18,758 nucleotides of DNA, taken from contig JAPLJU010000238.1 in assembly GCA_026388445.1 (NCBI GenBank), positions 1 through 18,758 of the forward strand, in the 5' to 3' direction. The stretch is from Deltaproteobacteria bacterium (lineage in GTDB: Bacteria; Desulfobacterota; Syntrophia; Syntrophales; UBA2192). Each line of letters opens with the position of its first letter. Within the stretch, counting starts at the first letter, position 1. Shown piece by piece: positions 1 through 6,971 of this stretch. The notes beneath the pieces were generated by a model. That model was not told the DNA's origin. It saw nothing but the letters and a program-made list of their open reading frames with translations, and did no database searches. The position numbers and the translations under genes are program-made.

Positions 1-168
1 ATGCTGTGCAAACATGCCGATTTCCACGAAACTCCCCGGATCGAAGAAAAGATCGATCCTTTCCCGTGCCGTGAGTTTTCCCCTGCGGTGCTGCTCTTCT
101 GTAGCCTGGCGATTTCCGGACCGCACCTGTCCTTCGATGCGGTCCAGTTCTTCGATGGGACTTTTCAT
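1..168 (-). CDS. Biotin-dependent carboxyltransferase / decarboxylase alpha subunit, N-terminal part (runs off left edge)
   Basis: The first 56 codons of a gene that continues beyond base 1. The start is ATG at 166-168, with GAGAGG about nine bases upstream. The peptide has the N-terminal signature of acyl-CoA carboxyltransferases: a charged helix, then GKLTARERIDLFFDPGSF at residues 30-47, which closely matches the beta subunit of propionyl-CoA carboxylase and the alpha subunits of glutaconyl- or methylmalonyl-CoA decarboxylase. The family moves CO2 between a CoA thioester and biotin on a carrier protein. In this operon, which also has a biotin carrier and a sodium-pump beta subunit, the alpha role in a membrane decarboxylase is the natural reading (inference). 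It lies 66 bases downstream of the amidohydrolase on the same strand. The CoA substrate cannot be told from this fragment. Confidence 0.85.
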   Translation of the reverse strand, partial: MKSPIEELDRIEGQVRSGNRQATEEQHRRGKLTARERIDLFFDPGSFVEIGMFAQH

Positions 169-234
169 CAGAAAAGATCCTCTCTCTGCAGCTTCGGTCA
201 CGAGATCCGGCCGGCCTTGCCGATCCGGGCGCCA

Positions 235-1332
235 TTACACTTCCGTCAGGTTGACTCTCCACTCCTTCAAATTGATGCCGACCCGCTCCATCTCCTCACC
301 GAGAATGTTGATCGTGTTCTTCCAGAACATCCCTTCAAGGATCCCTTCGCGGTAAGGAAGCTGCATGTGCCTCCAGAGGATACCATCGAGGGGAAAGAGA
401 TTGAACTCGGAACCGAACATGTACTTGTCACGCTGACGACGGTTGAGTTCGTAAAACGTGTGGGGGGCAGCCTCTGGGATATAATCGGGCTGGATTCCAG
501 AGAGTTCCCGGTAGATATTCCCCTTGTGACGGCAAAGCAGAACCGCGTCCTCGTCCCTTCCGTCGGAGCAATGCAGCATGATGATCTTGAGGTTGGGGAA
601 ATCGGCGGAAATATCATCGATATCAGGAATAAGCTGCATGGTGTATTTGATCTTCGTTCCCCAGCCGCCCGGCGCCCCACTGGCGAGCCCGGTGAATCCA
701 CTGTGAAGCTGGATGGGCATCCCCAATTCCTGGCAGAGGTCCCAGAGCGGGTAAAATTGCTTGTTATTGACGTGGAAGGCCTGGCCCACCTGCTGGAATT
801 TAATCCCGATAAGCTTCAAGTCCTTGTAGCACCTGATGACCTCTTCGAGGGCCTTCCAATTCTTCCAGGGGTCCACGGAACCCCAACCCGTTATCACGGT
901 GTCAGGATACTTATCTCTCATAGCTGCGATGTCGTCGTTCGTGTTGCCCCTGTACAGGGGATCTCCGGGGGCCATGGTGGTTTCGGCGTCCCACCCGCAG
1001 GGCATGACCGCCACGCCCAGTTCCTTGAAAGGCGCAACCCACTCGTCATCCGTCGGAGCCATATCGGTAATTTGCTCAGGCGTGATGTCGGTGCGCTTGT
1101 AGAGATATTTCTCCAGATGCACCCTGAACTTCCCCAGGCTTCGCCAACCGATTTTGGTATAAGGGTGCGTATGGATATCGATGATCCTCGGCATCCCCTT
1201 CCGTTGGGCAAGGACCATCTCCTTGATCTCCGGATTCACGTGATGAAGCGGCTTCTTTGCGAGAGCCTTCTCCAAATTCTTCCTCTGAGCGTCATCCATC
1301 TCCAGCATGCCATAACGTTTCTTCTCAGCCAT
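235..1332 (-). CDS. TIM-barrel amidohydrolase (Amidohydro_2-like), altered metal-site residue
   Basis: A 365-residue soluble protein of the metal-dependent amidohydrolase superfamily, of the branch holding ACMSD, gamma-resorcylate decarboxylase and related hydrolases and decarboxylases. Visible motifs are strand-1 IDIHTH (H54, H56), LHSG (H210) and LHCSDG (H254). The late-barrel MFGSEF motif is at 306-311, where the family nearly always has GSD; here the acid is E309. The first 45 residues are a charged extension ahead of the barrel. The start is ATG at 1330-1332, five to six bases after a near-perfect AAGGAGGT. It sits between etfA and the carboxyltransferase in the same direction, so it is probably co-transcribed with a CoA-thioester pathway. 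The reaction could be a hydrolysis or a non-oxidative decarboxylation; the substrate is unknown. Family confidence is high, function low. Confidence 0.88.
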   Translation of the reverse strand: MAEKKRYGMLEMDDAQRKNLEKALAKKPLHHVNPEIKEMVLAQRKGMPRIIDIHTHPYTKIGWRSLGKFRVHLEKYLYKRTDITPEQITDMAPTDDEWVAPFKELGVAVMPCGWDAETTMAPGDPLYRGNTNDDIAAMRDKYPDTVITGWGSVDPWKNWKALEEVIRCYKDLKLIGIKFQQVGQAFHVNNKQFYPLWDLCQELGMPIQLHSGFTGLASGAPGGWGTKIKYTMQLIPDIDDISADFPNLKIIMLHCSDGRDEDAVLLCRHKGNIYRELSGIQPDYIPEAAPHTFYELNRRQRDKYMFGSEFNLFPLDGILWRHMQLPYREGILEGMFWKNTINILGEEMERVGINLKEWRVNLTEV

Positions 1333-1484
1333 GGTCTACCTCCTTCTAATCAGCTTAAAAATATTGATTGAATCATTTCCTTATTCTTGCCCCGTTGCCC
1401 GGGATTTATCCACGTCCAGTTCTTGTCCCTGTTCTCTGTCCCCCCAATGGCCCTTGCACGCCCTGAGTGACCCAACCCGAAGGA

Positions 1485-2477
1485 TCAGCGGCCGGCTTTC
1501 AATTTCTCGATCAGGATCGGGACGGCCACCTTGTAATCGGCAACCAGTCCGACATCAGCCATCCGGAAGATGTTGGCATCGGGATCCTTGTTGATGGCCA
1601 CGATCTTCTTGGAGTTCACGATACCCGTGACGTGCTGTGCCGCGCCTGAAATGCCGATGGCAATATACAGATCGGGGCTCACAATCTTTCCCGTCTGGCC
1701 GATTTCCATGCTCAGGGGGACCCAATTCTCATCCACGGGCACTCTCGTTGCCCCGACGACCCCACCCATGAGTTTCGCCAGCTGACCAATCATCTCGAAG
1801 CCTTCAGGTCCGCCCAGACCTCCGCCGCCGGCCACGATGATCTTGGCATCTTCGAGTTTTACCCCTTCGGTTTCCATCCTTTTCGATTCAACCAGCTTCA
1901 CCTTGATCAGCGAAGCATCCACACCGTCCGTCACGGAAATGACTTCGCCCTTCCGCTCATCCTTCGGTTCCTCGGGGGCAATGGACTTCGCCCTGACGGT
2001 GTTGACCTGCAGCCTATCCCCGGACGTCGCCATGACAGCCATGGCCTTCCCCCCGAAAACAGGGCGGGTCTGCAATAATCGGTTGCTTCCGGCATCGAAA
2101 ATTATCTCGACACAGTCCATGCACAAACCGGCGTCCAGTTTCGCAGCCAGGCGCGGTGCCACATCTCTGCCCAAATCCGACTGCCCGAAAAGGCAGAGCA
2201 TCGGCCGGATTTTCCTACAGATCTCACCGGTAAGCTGTGTGCATGCGTCGCTGTTGAATTCCGAAAAAATAGCGTCTTGGGCGGTGTAAACCTTATCTGC
2301 ACCGTACTGGATACCTTCCTGAGCCGCCGATACCGCCGGTCCCATTAACAGGAGGTTCACCATGCCGCCCATCTGCCCGGCCAGCCGGCGTGCCCCCCCG
2401 AGAAGTTCCCTGCTTGTGGAGGTGAGTTTTTCCCTTTCAACTTCCCCGATGACCAGAATATGCTTGCTCTCAGCCAT
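1485..2477 (-). CDS. etfA: Electron transfer flavoprotein alpha subunit (FixCX-linked set)
   Basis: EtfA, 330 residues, the usual length. The N-terminal domain is followed by the C-terminal FAD domain, with GGGGLGGPEGF at about 217-227, VPVDENWVP near 247-254, GQTGK at 260-264 and the FAD signature GISGAAQHVTG at 275-285, including the flavin-contacting H282. ETF carries electrons from acyl-CoA dehydrogenases in the cytoplasm to ETF:quinone oxidoreductase. I chose ATG at 2475-2477 over a TTG five codons upstream because GAGGGGAGA is correctly spaced before it and it leaves an 11-base gap after etfB rather than an overlap. Neighbours etfB, fixX, fixC and an acyl-CoA dehydrogenase point to electron delivery to the quinone pool. 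A 152-base gap separates it from the amidohydrolase gene; I see only short GGACA/AACAGG-like runs in that gap. Confidence 0.96.
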   Translation of the reverse strand: MAESKHILVIGEVEREKLTSTSRELLGGARRLAGQMGGMVNLLLMGPAVSAAQEGIQYGADKVYTAQDAIFSEFNSDACTQLTGEICRKIRPMLCLFGQSDLGRDVAPRLAAKLDAGLCMDCVEIIFDAGSNRLLQTRPVFGGKAMAVMATSGDRLQVNTVRAKSIAPEEPKDERKGEVISVTDGVDASLIKVKLVESKRMETEGVKLEDAKIIVAGGGGLGGPEGFEMIGQLAKLMGGVVGATRVPVDENWVPLSMEIGQTGKIVSPDLYIAIGISGAAQHVTGIVNSKKIVAINKDPDANIFRMADVGLVADYKVAVPILIEKLKAGR

Positions 2478-2488
2478 GTTGTCTCCCC

Positions 2489-3286
2489 TCAAGGCTTGAT
2501 GTCCATGATCTTTTCGGCCAATTTTCCCGCCGCTTCCTTGTCGTCCTTGCCCGTGATCATCTCGCAGGACCGGCTGGGGGAAAATGTGTAGAGCTTGACC
2601 AGGCTATTGCGCGCAGCCGTTTTCCCTACCCTGACAGGATCCAATCCGAGATCGGAGCACGTCCACACGGGAATCTTCTTCTTTACAGCATTAATGATAC
2701 CCCAACCTGTCGGTATTCGCGCCTGGCCCATTTCGCTGCTCAGGGTTACCACGGCCGGCAGGCCCATTTCGTAGATCTCGAATCCATTTGCAACGACACG
2801 TTCAACCCTGAGCTTTCCGTTCGTAACCACAATACCCTTGGCCCTGATCACGGACGGGATATTGAGATACTCCGCGATCACCGAGCCGACGACACCATTG
2901 TCCCAATCCGCAGCCTGCCTGCCGCAGAGGACGAGATCGTATTTACCGATTTTTTTGACCACTTCGGCCAGAATAAAAGCAGTGGAAAATGTATCGGAAT
3001 CTTCGAATGCCGGGTCGTTGATGTTGATCGCCTCATCCGCACCCATGGCCACGGCTTTCCTCAGGATCTCCGTGGCAAACGAGCCGGCCAGGGTCACGGC
3101 CGTGATTTTCCCGCCTTTTGCCTCCTTGATCTTCAGGGCCGCTTCCACGGCAAGCGCATCGTAGGGGTTAATGACCAGGGGCATCCCTTCAGGTGGAATT
3201 ACCCGGTTCGTCTTGCTGTCGACCGAGAATTTTGCCGGCGGCATATCGGGATCCAGAACCGGTTTGATGCATACGATGATTTCCAT
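2489..3286 (-). CDS. etfB: Electron transfer flavoprotein beta subunit (FixCX-linked set)
   Basis: EtfB, 265 residues. It opens with MEIIVCIKPVLDPD and has NPYDALAVEAALKIKE and CGRQAADWDNGVVG. The last is the nucleotide-binding loop, where housekeeping ETFs read D-x-D-TG and this one reads DWDNG. The open frame extends 39 codons upstream, but the real start is ATG at 3284-3286: the family N-terminus begins there and GGAGGAG sits just upstream. The upstream codons belong to fixX in another frame. The gene is 10 bases from fixX and 11 bases from etfA, so the three are certainly one transcription unit. It partners with the neighbouring EtfA. Whether this ETF bifurcates cannot be settled by eye; the FixCX neighbours argue for simple transfer to quinone. 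Confidence 0.96.
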   Translation of the reverse strand: MEIIVCIKPVLDPDMPPAKFSVDSKTNRVIPPEGMPLVINPYDALAVEAALKIKEAKGGKITAVTLAGSFATEILRKAVAMGADEAININDPAFEDSDTFSTAFILAEVVKKIGKYDLVLCGRQAADWDNGVVGSVIAEYLNIPSVIRAKGIVVTNGKLRVERVVANGFEIYEMGLPAVVTLSSEMGQARIPTGWGIINAVKKKIPVWTCSDLGLDPVRVGKTAARNSLVKLYTFSPSRSCEMITGKDDKEAAGKLAEKIMDIKP

Positions 3287-3296
3287 CTCTCCTCCT

Positions 3297-3566
3297 TCAG
3301 CCGTACTGATAACAAATCCCAAAACCTCCCCGCGGATTGACCCAGGTAATCGCACCCCGGTCACAGGAAAACCGGCAGCTTCCACACTCAAGGCACCCTT
3401 CATAAGAGAAAGTCACATGACCGTCCCGAATGACGTAGCACTCGGCGGGACAGACATAGAGGCAGTCCTTCGGCTCACACCGGTCGCAGATCTGTTCGTC
3501 CACACGGATGTGAACCTCCCTGTCCACTTCGAACTTATTCAAGGCCAGTTTGTCTTCGACCTTCAC
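3297..3566 (-). CDS. fixX: FixX ferredoxin-like protein, two [4Fe-4S] clusters
   Basis: An 89-residue ferredoxin of the FixX family, which pairs with FixC to pass ETF electrons to membrane quinone. The cysteine pattern is C27-x2-C30-x4-C35-x3-C39-P, then C58-x2-C61-x2-C64-x3-C68, enough ligands for two iron-sulfur clusters. The tail WVNPRGGFGICYQYG is typical of FixX. The start is GTG at 3564-3566: AAGGAGGG lies just upstream, and the family N-terminus (VEDKLALNKFEVD) follows at once. The start overlaps the fixC stop by four bases (GTGA), which suggests translational coupling. A longer open frame starting near 3710 is the fixC coding sequence read in another frame. Confidence 0.95.
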   Translation of the reverse strand: MKVEDKLALNKFEVDREVHIRVDEQICDRCEPKDCLYVCPAECYVIRDGHVTFSYEGCLECGSCRFSCDRGAITWVNPRGGFGICYQYG

Positions 3567-4849
3567 ATTGCCCTCCTTGCCCGCATGAAATCCGAAAAAA
3601 GCTGCATGATGTTGAACCGCCCTTTCATGGACTCCCGCACGACCTGGAATGTATTCTTCCGGGGCTTGCCGTTGCTGCAGAAAATCCGGGACATCAAATC
3701 GCAGGCCCACTGGGGATAGGCGTTGTAGATCCTCTCATTTTCGAGAAAATGCGGCGCTTCCCGGAACGTATTGAGATCTTTGAGGACAAAGGTATCCTTC
3801 AATGCCTGCTCGTATGATTGAAGGGCGGCCGACGAATAATCGTTTTTCTCGCGTGCCCGGATGGCCGCATTTCCAGCCGCCACCCCGGCGGCAACGGCGA
3901 AATTCGCGCCCTCCAGAATGAGACCCGTACCCAGGACCATGGCGGCTGCATCTCCCGTTATCATGATCCCGTCCGCGAAGAGCTTCGGCATCATACTGAT
4001 ACCCGACACAGGGATCAGGTGCGCGGAGTACTCCAGCAGTTCACCCCCCCGGATCAGGCTCTGCACGGCCGGGTGCGCTTTGAACTCTTCGAGGAGTTCC
4101 GACGCCTTCACGCGCTTTTCGAGGAGCGCACTCAACTGGACAACAACGCCCACGGAAAGACTGTCCAAGTTCGTGTAGATAAAACCGCCTCCGGGCAGTC
4201 CCAGGGTGCAGTGGCCCACGAACTCCATGACCGCACCGTCGGTGCCTCGCAGGTTGAACCGGTCCTCAATCACCTCCCTCGGAAGGCGGAGCACTTCTTT
4301 GACACCCTGCTTGAGGTCTTTCGCCTTAAATTCACCGCGCAGGCCCGCCTTCACAGCAAGCAAAGAGTTGACTCCGTCCGCCAGAATGACCACGTTTGCC
4401 GGAAATTCCTCCCCTCCGACCTTGACGCCCCGAATGGCCTTCCCCTCACGAATGAAATCGTCCACTTCAAGACCCGCGGCGATGATGGCCCCGGCTTTTT
4501 CAACCTTTCCGGCCATCCACTGGTCAAACTTGGCCCGGAGAATGATGAAACCCGGCGTTGACGAACCGTCGCTGTGCGAGTCTTTGTAATCAACAGATAG
4601 ACAGGCATCTTTCGTCAAAAAGGAAATGGCGTGGCGGCTGACCGATCGCTCAACGGGTGCCTCTTTCCAGAATTCGGGAAAGACCTCGTTCATGGCCGAA
4701 CCGAAAAGGGCGCCTCCCCACGTATTCTTGGCCCCCGCATACTTCCCGCGCTCGAGAACAAGAACGTTGAGACCCGCCTTGGCCATGGTGTAGGCCGCCG
4801 CACATCCGGCGGGCCCCGCACCAACCACGATGGCGTCAAAATTTTCCAT
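3563..4849 (-). CDS. fixC: FixC flavoprotein, ETF:quinone oxidoreductase-like
   Basis: A 428-residue FAD oxidoreductase of the FixC / ETF-QO family. The N-terminal dinucleotide fold has GAGPAG at 10-15 and an acidic strand end, LVLERG. GAKNTWGGALFG at about 39-50 is the FixC-type active-site loop, and the later FAD motif includes DGIMITGDAAAMV. The length matches FixC rather than the roughly 600-residue mitochondrial ETF-QO, with the iron-sulfur part supplied separately by FixX. The protein is probably a peripheral membrane protein that oxidises reduced ETF and reduces menaquinone (family knowledge). Start ATG at 4847-4849 follows GAGGATAGGTAGGG. It is 128 bases downstream of the acyl-CoA dehydrogenase; that gap holds no gene and no clear promoter or terminator. 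Confidence 0.94.
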   Translation of the reverse strand: MENFDAIVVGAGPAGCAAAYTMAKAGLNVLVLERGKYAGAKNTWGGALFGSAMNEVFPEFWKEAPVERSVSRHAISFLTKDACLSVDYKDSHSDGSSTPGFIILRAKFDQWMAGKVEKAGAIIAAGLEVDDFIREGKAIRGVKVGGEEFPANVVILADGVNSLLAVKAGLRGEFKAKDLKQGVKEVLRLPREVIEDRFNLRGTDGAVMEFVGHCTLGLPGGGFIYTNLDSLSVGVVVQLSALLEKRVKASELLEEFKAHPAVQSLIRGGELLEYSAHLIPVSGISMMPKLFADGIMITGDAAAMVLGTGLILEGANFAVAAGVAAGNAAIRAREKNDYSSAALQSYEQALKDTFVLKDLNTFREAPHFLENERIYNAYPQWACDLMSRIFCSNGKPRKNTFQVVRESMKGRFNIMQLFSDFMRARRAM

Positions 4850-4977
4850 CCCTACCTATCCTCACCCGAACCGGCGCCCCTATCAGACGGCCAATTACCA
4901 AAAAGAAAAAGCCCGAACCTAAACCCCCATCGCATGGGCATTGCACCGGATGCCTGATAACAGCTCATCAAGCCTGA

Positions 4978-6129
4978 CTATCTGGTCACGGCATCGATAC
5001 CCAGTACAGTACGACCCAAAATCAGTTTATGAACATGCGCCGTCCCACCATAAATGATGGGGGCCATGCAGTCCCGGTATATCCGCTCCACGGGGTATTC
5101 GTCGCTCAAGCCATAGGCGCCATGCAGTTCCACCGCCGCCATGGCAGACCTCCGGACAGCCTCCATATTGTGATACTTGGCAATCGAGGTCTCCTTGACC
5201 ACGTTTACATTCTTATCTTTCAGATAACCAAGACGGTAAGCCAGCCAGCGGGATGCCTCGAGATCGATCACCATGTTGGCAATCTTTTCCTGAACGAGCT
5301 GAAAACTGCCGATGGGTTTCTTGAACTGAACCCTCTCCTGACAGTACTTGACACTGTAGTCAAGACAGGCATTGATCGCCCCGACAGCCGCGCAGGCAAT
5401 GCCAAAACGGGTGTGCTCTATATTGGAGAAGGCAACCCTCATCCCGAAACCGCCCAGCTGGTTCGAGCGGGGAACGCGACAGTCCCGGAAAAAAAGCTGC
5501 CCGTGATCGTGATGACGAAAGGCCATCTTGTGCTCGATCGGGGCACGAGTGAAACCGGGAGTCCCCCAATCCACAATGATCACGGCAAGACCCTTCGTCC
5601 CCTTGGTCTTATCGGTCTGGCACACCACCATGGCGAAGTTGCAGATGTTCGCATTCGTAATCCAGGTCTTGTTACCGTTGATGACATAGTCATCCCCATC
5701 CAATAGAGCTGCCGTCTCAATTGCTGTGGCATCGGATCCGGCATTCGGCTCCACCGTCCCGAAACAGTGCGTCACTTTCCCCTGAATCATTCCCGGAAGA
5801 TATTTTTTCTTCTGCTCCGCCGTCCCATTCTGAACTATGGGAAGAATCCCCAGAGAAGTCCGGGACATAGAACCCGTCCCCAAAGAAAAATCGTAGTACG
5901 CCAACTGCTCGGTCACAACACCCAACGTCATCCAGTCCAAATCAAGACCACCGTACTCCACAGGAGCCTTAATCCCGAGAAGCCCCTGAGCACCCAACTT
6001 CTCATAAACCTCCTTGGGCATCTTGCACTCACGGTCCCAGTCCTTCACGTAGGGCTGGACCTCCCGAATGGCAAACTCCTTGGCCATGTCCTTAAACATG
6101 GCCTGCTCTGTCGTTAACTCGAGGTCCAC
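4978..6129 (-). CDS. Glutaryl-CoA-dehydrogenase-like acyl-CoA dehydrogenase lacking the catalytic glutamate
   Basis: A 383-residue FAD acyl-CoA dehydrogenase. The start is GTG at 6127-6129, seven bases after AGGAG. The fold signatures are complete: CFGTVEPNAGSD near 122-133, NGNKTWITNA at 151-160, ERVQF at 265-269 and LHGAYGLSDEYPVERIYRD near 335-353. The C-terminal half follows glutaryl-CoA dehydrogenase closely (GISDEY, HALILGRAITGI equivalents). However, the YEGT motif that carries the catalytic base reads YGGT at 360-363, so the residue equivalent to human Glu370 is G361. By gap-free alignment from recall, the substrate-carboxylate arginine (human Arg94) is G84. The nearby R90 could play a replacement role (speculation). 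Adjacent ETF and FixCX genes make it the probable electron donor to them. The substrate is not glutaryl-CoA in the classical way, or another base is used. Confidence 0.9.
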   Translation of the reverse strand: MDLELTTEQAMFKDMAKEFAIREVQPYVKDWDRECKMPKEVYEKLGAQGLLGIKAPVEYGGLDLDWMTLGVVTEQLAYYDFSLGTGSMSRTSLGILPIVQNGTAEQKKKYLPGMIQGKVTHCFGTVEPNAGSDATAIETAALLDGDDYVINGNKTWITNANICNFAMVVCQTDKTKGTKGLAVIIVDWGTPGFTRAPIEHKMAFRHHDHGQLFFRDCRVPRSNQLGGFGMRVAFSNIEHTRFGIACAAVGAINACLDYSVKYCQERVQFKKPIGSFQLVQEKIANMVIDLEASRWLAYRLGYLKDKNVNVVKETSIAKYHNMEAVRRSAMAAVELHGAYGLSDEYPVERIYRDCMAPIIYGGTAHVHKLILGRTVLGIDAVTR

Positions 6130-6177
6130 TTTACTCTCCTTTCTTCCGTCATAAGAATGTCCATGACTTAAAATTCC

Positions 6178-6393
6178 TCAGTTATCTGACAAAACCAGCA
6201 TGATATCGTCGGCTTCGACCTCGTCGTTCTCCCGGACCTTGATCTCCATAATCTTGCCTGCAGACGGCGCAAAAATCGGATACTCCATCTTCATGGCCTC
6301 TAACTTAAAAAGCTGATCCGTCTCCTTCACGACATCACCTACCTTGACAAATACCTTCAAAATCTTCCCCGCAATGGGAGCCAGCAGTTCCAT
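6178..6393 (-). CDS. Biotin carrier (biotinyl domain) protein, decarboxylase gamma-type
   Basis: A 71-residue protein that is almost only a biotinyl domain: APIAGKILKV at the start, the biotinylation motif EAMKM with target lysine K35, and the second half-repeat APSAGKIMEI. It should carry CO2 as carboxybiotin from the carboxyltransferase to the membrane beta subunit. Glutaconyl- and methylmalonyl-CoA decarboxylase gamma subunits usually place an Ala/Pro-rich linker before this domain; it is absent here. The start is ATG at 6391-6393 with GGGGG about a dozen bases upstream; no better start is seen. It lies 48 bases before the acyl-CoA dehydrogenase on the same strand. It could also serve an acyl-CoA carboxylase, but the neighbouring beta subunit favours the decarboxylase. 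Confidence 0.92.
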   Translation of the reverse strand: MELLAPIAGKILKVFVKVGDVVKETDQLFKLEAMKMEYPIFAPSAGKIMEIKVRENDEVEADDIMLVLSDN

Positions 6394-6971
6394 GATGTTC
6401 TATTCCCCCTTTTTTAGATTACTTTGGTTTCCTATTTTGCAAAGGATAGATCAGTTGAAAAAGTTTTATAATTTGATGATATTATTGATTATTTACTTAT
6501 TAACATTTCCGACGCAGCGTCCAGATGTCTCATTTTTTATACATTCTTATATGAACTATCTTATGTAATTGTTGCCGGAAAAGGATTTTTATAAAAATAG
6601 TACAACAAAAAATGTGAACGATTATTTATACATGTTGCAATAGCTATACAGATGTAAACCTAAAATCATCGCAGTAATATCTGAATATTGATAAAAAAGC
6701 CGCTGCCTGCTAGACGTCTCAGGAAAGGTATCGTGATCGAGCACCGCTGGAAGCGAATCCACGCTTTTATGCTGCCGGTTCAGGAACGGTTGGTGGTTGG
6801 CCCGCTTGCTGACTTTACAGGGTCCGGGGAAAGGGGCCAACCATATAACAGCCAGCTGTTGCGGTAATCGTGTGAGGCAACCCATCAAGCCTGCAAGCGA
6901 CCAATCGGAGAAGTATTCGGCGGCGAAAGCCGAGCCGAACCCGACAGGAAATTACCTCGAAATGCGGATAA
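6394..6971. other. 578-bp gap: AT-rich part plus a GC-rich, hairpin-dense island
   Basis: No convincing gene. From 6420 to about 6690 the DNA is very AT-rich and may hold a promoter for the biotin-carrier end of the operon; I could not find a -24/-12 element there. From about 6700 to 6960 composition jumps to GC-rich and contains several inverted repeats: a 10-bp arm pair 6794-6803/6834-6843 (TGGTTGGCCC and its complement), AACAG/CTGTT at 6847-6860, GTTGC/GCAAC at 6858-6881, and a GAAA-capped stem at 6916-6939 (TTCGGC-GGC-GAAA-GCC-GA-GCCGAA). Short open frames on both strands resemble nothing I know. It may be a structured RNA or the relic of an inserted element. It starts directly after the beta-subunit stop. 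Confidence 0.5.

Noticed and set aside
1..1371. A 456-codon open frame on the plus strand
   Set aside because: It runs antisense to the carboxyltransferase start and the amidohydrolase, whose motifs and ribosome-binding sites are clear. The plus-strand protein has no recognisable domain and no start signal.
4978..6129. Naming the dehydrogenase glutaryl-CoA dehydrogenase and the pump glutaconyl-CoA decarboxylase
   Set aside because: The pairing is attractive because the two steps are consecutive, but the residues that define glutaryl-CoA chemistry are missing and the alpha subunit is almost entirely outside the window.
6394..6660. A second sigma-54 promoter ahead of the biotin-carrier gene
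   Set aside because: I checked every GC for a GG ten bases upstream on the minus strand and found none; the best is GA-N10-GC, which breaks the invariant GG.
6911..6945. Group II intron domain V-like hairpin (GNRA loop, two-base bulge)
   Set aside because: The lower stem is too short, the catalytic AGC triad is absent, and no reverse transcriptase or maturase sequence is nearby. I keep only the neutral call of a structured island.
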